A program made the position numbers and the translations under genes. 14,349 bases of DNA. Origin: a candidate division TA06 bacterium SM23_40. GTDB taxonomy: Bacteria; LJUI01; SM1-40. Shown here piece after piece: positions 12,156 to 14,349 of this stretch (positions within the stretch are counted from its first letter, which is position 1; each line of letters begins with the position of its first letter). Where the stretch lies: positions 1-14,349 of the forward strand of contig LJUI01000087.1 in the NCBI GenBank assembly GCA_001303705.1, given 5' to 3'. The notes beneath the pieces are model-generated. The model had not been told where the DNA came from and made no database searches. It saw nothing but the letters and a program-made list of their open reading frames with translations.

Positions 12156-13001
12156 ATGAAGACCCGGCCGAACCATATCATCGTTGGGCTAGGCTCGGGG
12201 CGATGCGGAACGAAGAGCCTGGCGGCCATCCTTGGTCTCCCCCACGAGGCTGTTGCACTTCCGTGGGAGCATGACGAGCGGCTCTTCAGGGCGGCGATGA
12301 GCAAGCTGTCCCGCACTGGCGGTGATGTCGGCTGCTACTGGCTGACCTACGCCGAAAGGGTGCTAGAGACCTTTCCTGATACTAGGTTCATCTGTCTGAA
12401 GCGTCCCAGAAAGGAGACTGTGGCAAGCTGGGTGCGTCGCTTCGCTGGTGCAGAGACATTTGATCTCTTCGTCATGCACCTGGACGATGAGGCCCGGATT
12501 CATGCCCCGAGGATGTTTCCGGACTACGGAGATAGGCCGATTGCGGAGGCCGCCGGGCTTTACTGGGACGAGTACTATGAGAAGGCCGAGAAGCTTCAGG
12601 AGAGATATCAACAATGCTTCCGGATCTTCTCCATGTCTCCTGTCCTGAATGAGCCCATGGCGCAAGCCGAGATGCTCCGGTTCGTCGGATCTAAGCAGGC
12701 AACTTGGACGAACTTTCACAAGAACAAGGGAACGGTGAAGGATCCTCTTCTAGGCAACATTCTGAGGGACGTTCTCGGATATCTCATCCGAAACGAGAAG
12801 GTCTATGCAGGAACACGGGCCACCGTGACCCCGAAGGCTGGCTCTCAGCTCGGGAGAGCTGCAGTCAAGCGCGGTATATCGCAACAGGAGACGGATCCGA
12901 TTCTCTTGGATTTCGGGAAGCTCTCTGAGCATCGTGCAAGGCCGTTCGACTTTGACATGATTGCGCAGAATCCTAGGCAAGGAGTCATTCAACATGCGTA
13001 G
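12156..13001 (+). CDS. Sulfotransferase-like protein
   Basis: This is probably a PAPS-dependent sulfotransferase, transferring sulfate from 3'-phosphoadenylyl sulfate to a hydroxyl on a sugar or other acceptor. The product is 281 aa, usual for the family. The N-terminal strand and loop at about residues 8-22 (IIVGLGSGRCGTKSL) match the 5'-phosphosulfate-binding P-loop-like motif. FICLKRPRKETVASW at 78-92 matches the 3'-phosphate-binding strand-loop-helix with a conserved-type Arg and Ser91. The acceptor site cannot be read. AGGATCG precedes the ATG, 8 nt after the previous stop. The gene sits inside the structural operon and overlaps the next by 8 nt, so it is expressed with the late genes. 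Likely use, inferred: modifying a glycan on the virion or the host surface. A nucleotide kinase-like P-loop protein is the main alternative. Confidence 0.75.
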   Translation: MKTRPNHIIVGLGSGRCGTKSLAAILGLPHEAVALPWEHDERLFRAAMSKLSRTGGDVGCYWLTYAERVLETFPDTRFICLKRPRKETVASWVRRFAGAETFDLFVMHLDDEARIHAPRMFPDYGDRPIAEAAGLYWDEYYEKAEKLQERYQQCFRIFSMSPVLNEPMAQAEMLRFVGSKQATWTNFHKNKGTVKDPLLGNILRDVLGYLIRNEKVYAGTRATVTPKAGSQLGRAAVKRGISQQETDPILLDFGKLSEHRARPFDFDMIAQNPRQGVIQHA

Positions 13002-13656
13002 CTACCTTGGATACCAGCAGAGACAGGATCTCGAGGGAGACAAGGAGTACTTCGAGAACCAGCTCAAGAATCCGCTTGTACAGGACAAGCCCACCGTGCG
13101 GCGAAATCTGCAAAGGATCGAGCGCGATCTCGAGACTCAATCTCCACCGATTCTCAGCGGTCCTGATCTCGATAAAGTTGTGACTCGAGAGAAGGAGCTG
13201 CGTGAAGAGATTGTCCCGAACATGCTGTCGCAGGAAGAGATGCGAAAAGCCCCTGCAGGCTCGATTGGCCGAGAGATGGCCTTCCAGAAGAAGTACAAGC
13301 GAAAGATCATAGAATGGAAGAACTGCCGAAGGACGATCTACCGGGAATCGGATGATCCTGACGTTGCAAACCTCGAATGCTTCAGACCGGAGATATCACG
13401 TGGAAACGTTGAGAACTGCTTGATCCCGGGCCAGAAGTTCGATTTCCCGAGCCGCAGGTTTCAGGAAAACTACCCGACGATCGATTGGTCCAATCATGAC
13501 CGCCCAGAGGACCAAGAGGCGGAGACCGAAGCATCAAAGCTTCGCCGGATGAAGCTTGCCGAGTTGAGGGCGCAGATGGCAGAACTCGAAGCAGAGGAGG
13601 AAGCCGAGGCGACGGATTCCATATCTCGCTTGGGGCTTGAAGAGGAGGAGGCGTAA
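12994..13656 (+). CDS. Coiled-coil structural protein of unknown function (220 aa)
   Basis: The ATG at 12994 has AAGGAG 9 nt upstream and overlaps the sulfotransferase stop by 8 nt. An ATG at 12961 in frame only reads into the upstream gene. The product is highly charged and helical, with a coiled coil over roughly residues 10-50, a cysteine-containing middle, and a C-terminal run of Glu/Ala/Leu helix ending in a very acidic tail. No membrane segment or enzyme motif is visible. Position after the capsid block suggests a virion or assembly role. Confidence 0.75.
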   Translation: MRSYLGYQQRQDLEGDKEYFENQLKNPLVQDKPTVRRNLQRIERDLETQSPPILSGPDLDKVVTREKELREEIVPNMLSQEEMRKAPAGSIGREMAFQKKYKRKIIEWKNCRRTIYRESDDPDVANLECFRPEISRGNVENCLIPGQKFDFPSRRFQENYPTIDWSNHDRPEDQEAETEASKLRRMKLAELRAQMAELEAEEEAEATDSISRLGLEEEEA

Positions 13657-13658
13657 CA

Positions 13659-14349
13659 TTGGCGTTTCCCTACATCTTTGAAAGCAACTTTGAGCCCGGA
13701 TCCAATGCCGAGTGGGACTCGGAGACGGATACCGACAACGCACTGGACTTCCCGAGTTACAAAACGCTGGCGCGTCAAGGGCTTGAACCATTCAGCGGTG
13801 CTCATTGTATGAGATTGAGAGCCGGCCTTGGGACAAATGATGCAACGGTTACAGAGGGAGATATCGACATTGCGGATACCGTAACGCGCTATTTCAGATT
13901 CAATATCCTCTTTGCTGATGATTTTCGTTGCACTGCTACAGATGCTTCAGTCTCTTTGCTTGAGCTTCAAGGAGCCGCTAACGCGATTACCGCGTCTTTT
14001 GGTTTCAAAATTACGGTAAGCACAGATATCATAAATCTTGGTATAGGCTCAGCGAATGCGGCGGCTGTTCCTGCGACGTTTTCTACTCAGGCTGTAGAGA
14101 GGGGTGTCTGGTACACGGTTGAGTTGGCTGTTGACATCCAGACTGGCGGAACTGGAACGCTGGATATGTACGTGACTAGATGGGGAAGCACAGCTGCAAC
14201 AGGAGCCGAAGCCGCGCTGGCTACCAAGACGAATATCGCTGTAACGCATGGCGTGCTGGGTCTTCAGGACCATCTAGCGACTACTATCGGTACAATCTTG
14301 ATTGACAACTTCGTCATGGACGATGCAAGAATCTACCCGCAATCGGCTC
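13659..14349 (+). CDS. LamG/jelly-roll-like beta protein, partial (runs off the window)
   Basis: A TTG start at 13659 follows GAGGAGG at 13643-13649 and lies two bases after the previous stop; the frame is then open for 230 codons to the window end. It begins with MAFPYIFESNFEPG and reads as an all-beta protein: alternating strands, an 'FSGAHCMRLRAG' segment, an 'RYFRFNILF' strand, 'GVWYTVELAVD' and 'ILIDNFVMDDA'. This is the layout of concanavalin/LamG-type lectin folds used on phage fibres and heads for glycan binding. The DNA is AT-richer than its neighbours (106 G/C in 240 bases at 13801-14040, 44%). Because the start is TTG, gene callers limited to ATG/GTG may miss it. The C-terminus is outside the window. 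Confidence 0.8.
   Translation, partial: MAFPYIFESNFEPGSNAEWDSETDTDNALDFPSYKTLARQGLEPFSGAHCMRLRAGLGTNDATVTEGDIDIADTVTRYFRFNILFADDFRCTATDASVSLLELQGAANAITASFGFKITVSTDIINLGIGSANAAAVPATFSTQAVERGVWYTVELAVDIQTGGTGTLDMYVTRWGSTAATGAEAALATKTNIAVTHGVLGLQDHLATTIGTILIDNFVMDDARIYPQSA

Noticed and set aside
1-14349. CRISPR arrays, insertion sequences, rRNA
   Set aside because: No regularly spaced repeats of the right size, no transposase or terminal inverted repeats, and no rRNA-like conserved blocks were seen.

Overview
The window looks like part of a tailed double-stranded DNA bacteriophage or prophage. It carries the left end of a rightward packaging and head-assembly operon, preceded by a 1.2 kb control-type region. 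Shine-Dalgarno motifs, one near-consensus sigma70 promoter and tightly packed, overlapping genes point to a bacterial host. I cannot name the host. The coding backbone is about 57% GC by hand count of one line in terL.

Region 1 (1-1465) is mostly non-coding or leftward. A small leftward gene (225-13) has an excellent promoter at 266-294. A second, doubtful leftward ORF (1370-909) lies in very GC-rich DNA. Between them are a Xer/dif-like recombination site (617-644), four 8-bp direct repeats (671-700), a C9 tract, clustered G-runs and several short palindromes.

Region 2 (1466-7875) is the packaging module: small terminase, large terminase with an inserted zinc ribbon, four small ORFs (a cysteine-rich membrane microprotein, a highly basic protein and two zinc-binding proteins), a large portal protein and a helical protein.

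Region 3 (7889-11010) is head assembly. It holds a Com-like zinc protein, an intrinsic terminator, a scaffold-like protein, another zinc-ribbon protein, a head decoration-like protein and the major capsid protein. The capsid reading frame is open well upstream of its only ATG, which suggests a frameshift, a non-AUG start or a sequence error.

Region 4 (11020-14349) holds a small basic protein, a parallel beta-helix protein, a PAPS-type sulfotransferase-like protein, a coiled-coil protein and a TTG-started beta-rich (LamG-like) protein that runs off the window.

The order TerS, TerL, portal, scaffold, decoration, capsid is canonical for tailed phages. No integrase, replication, lysis or tail genes are visible, so lifestyle and tail type cannot be read directly. 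The dif-like site raises the possibility of Xer-dependent integration or dimer resolution. The sulfotransferase and the run of small zinc proteins are the accessory content most worth following up.
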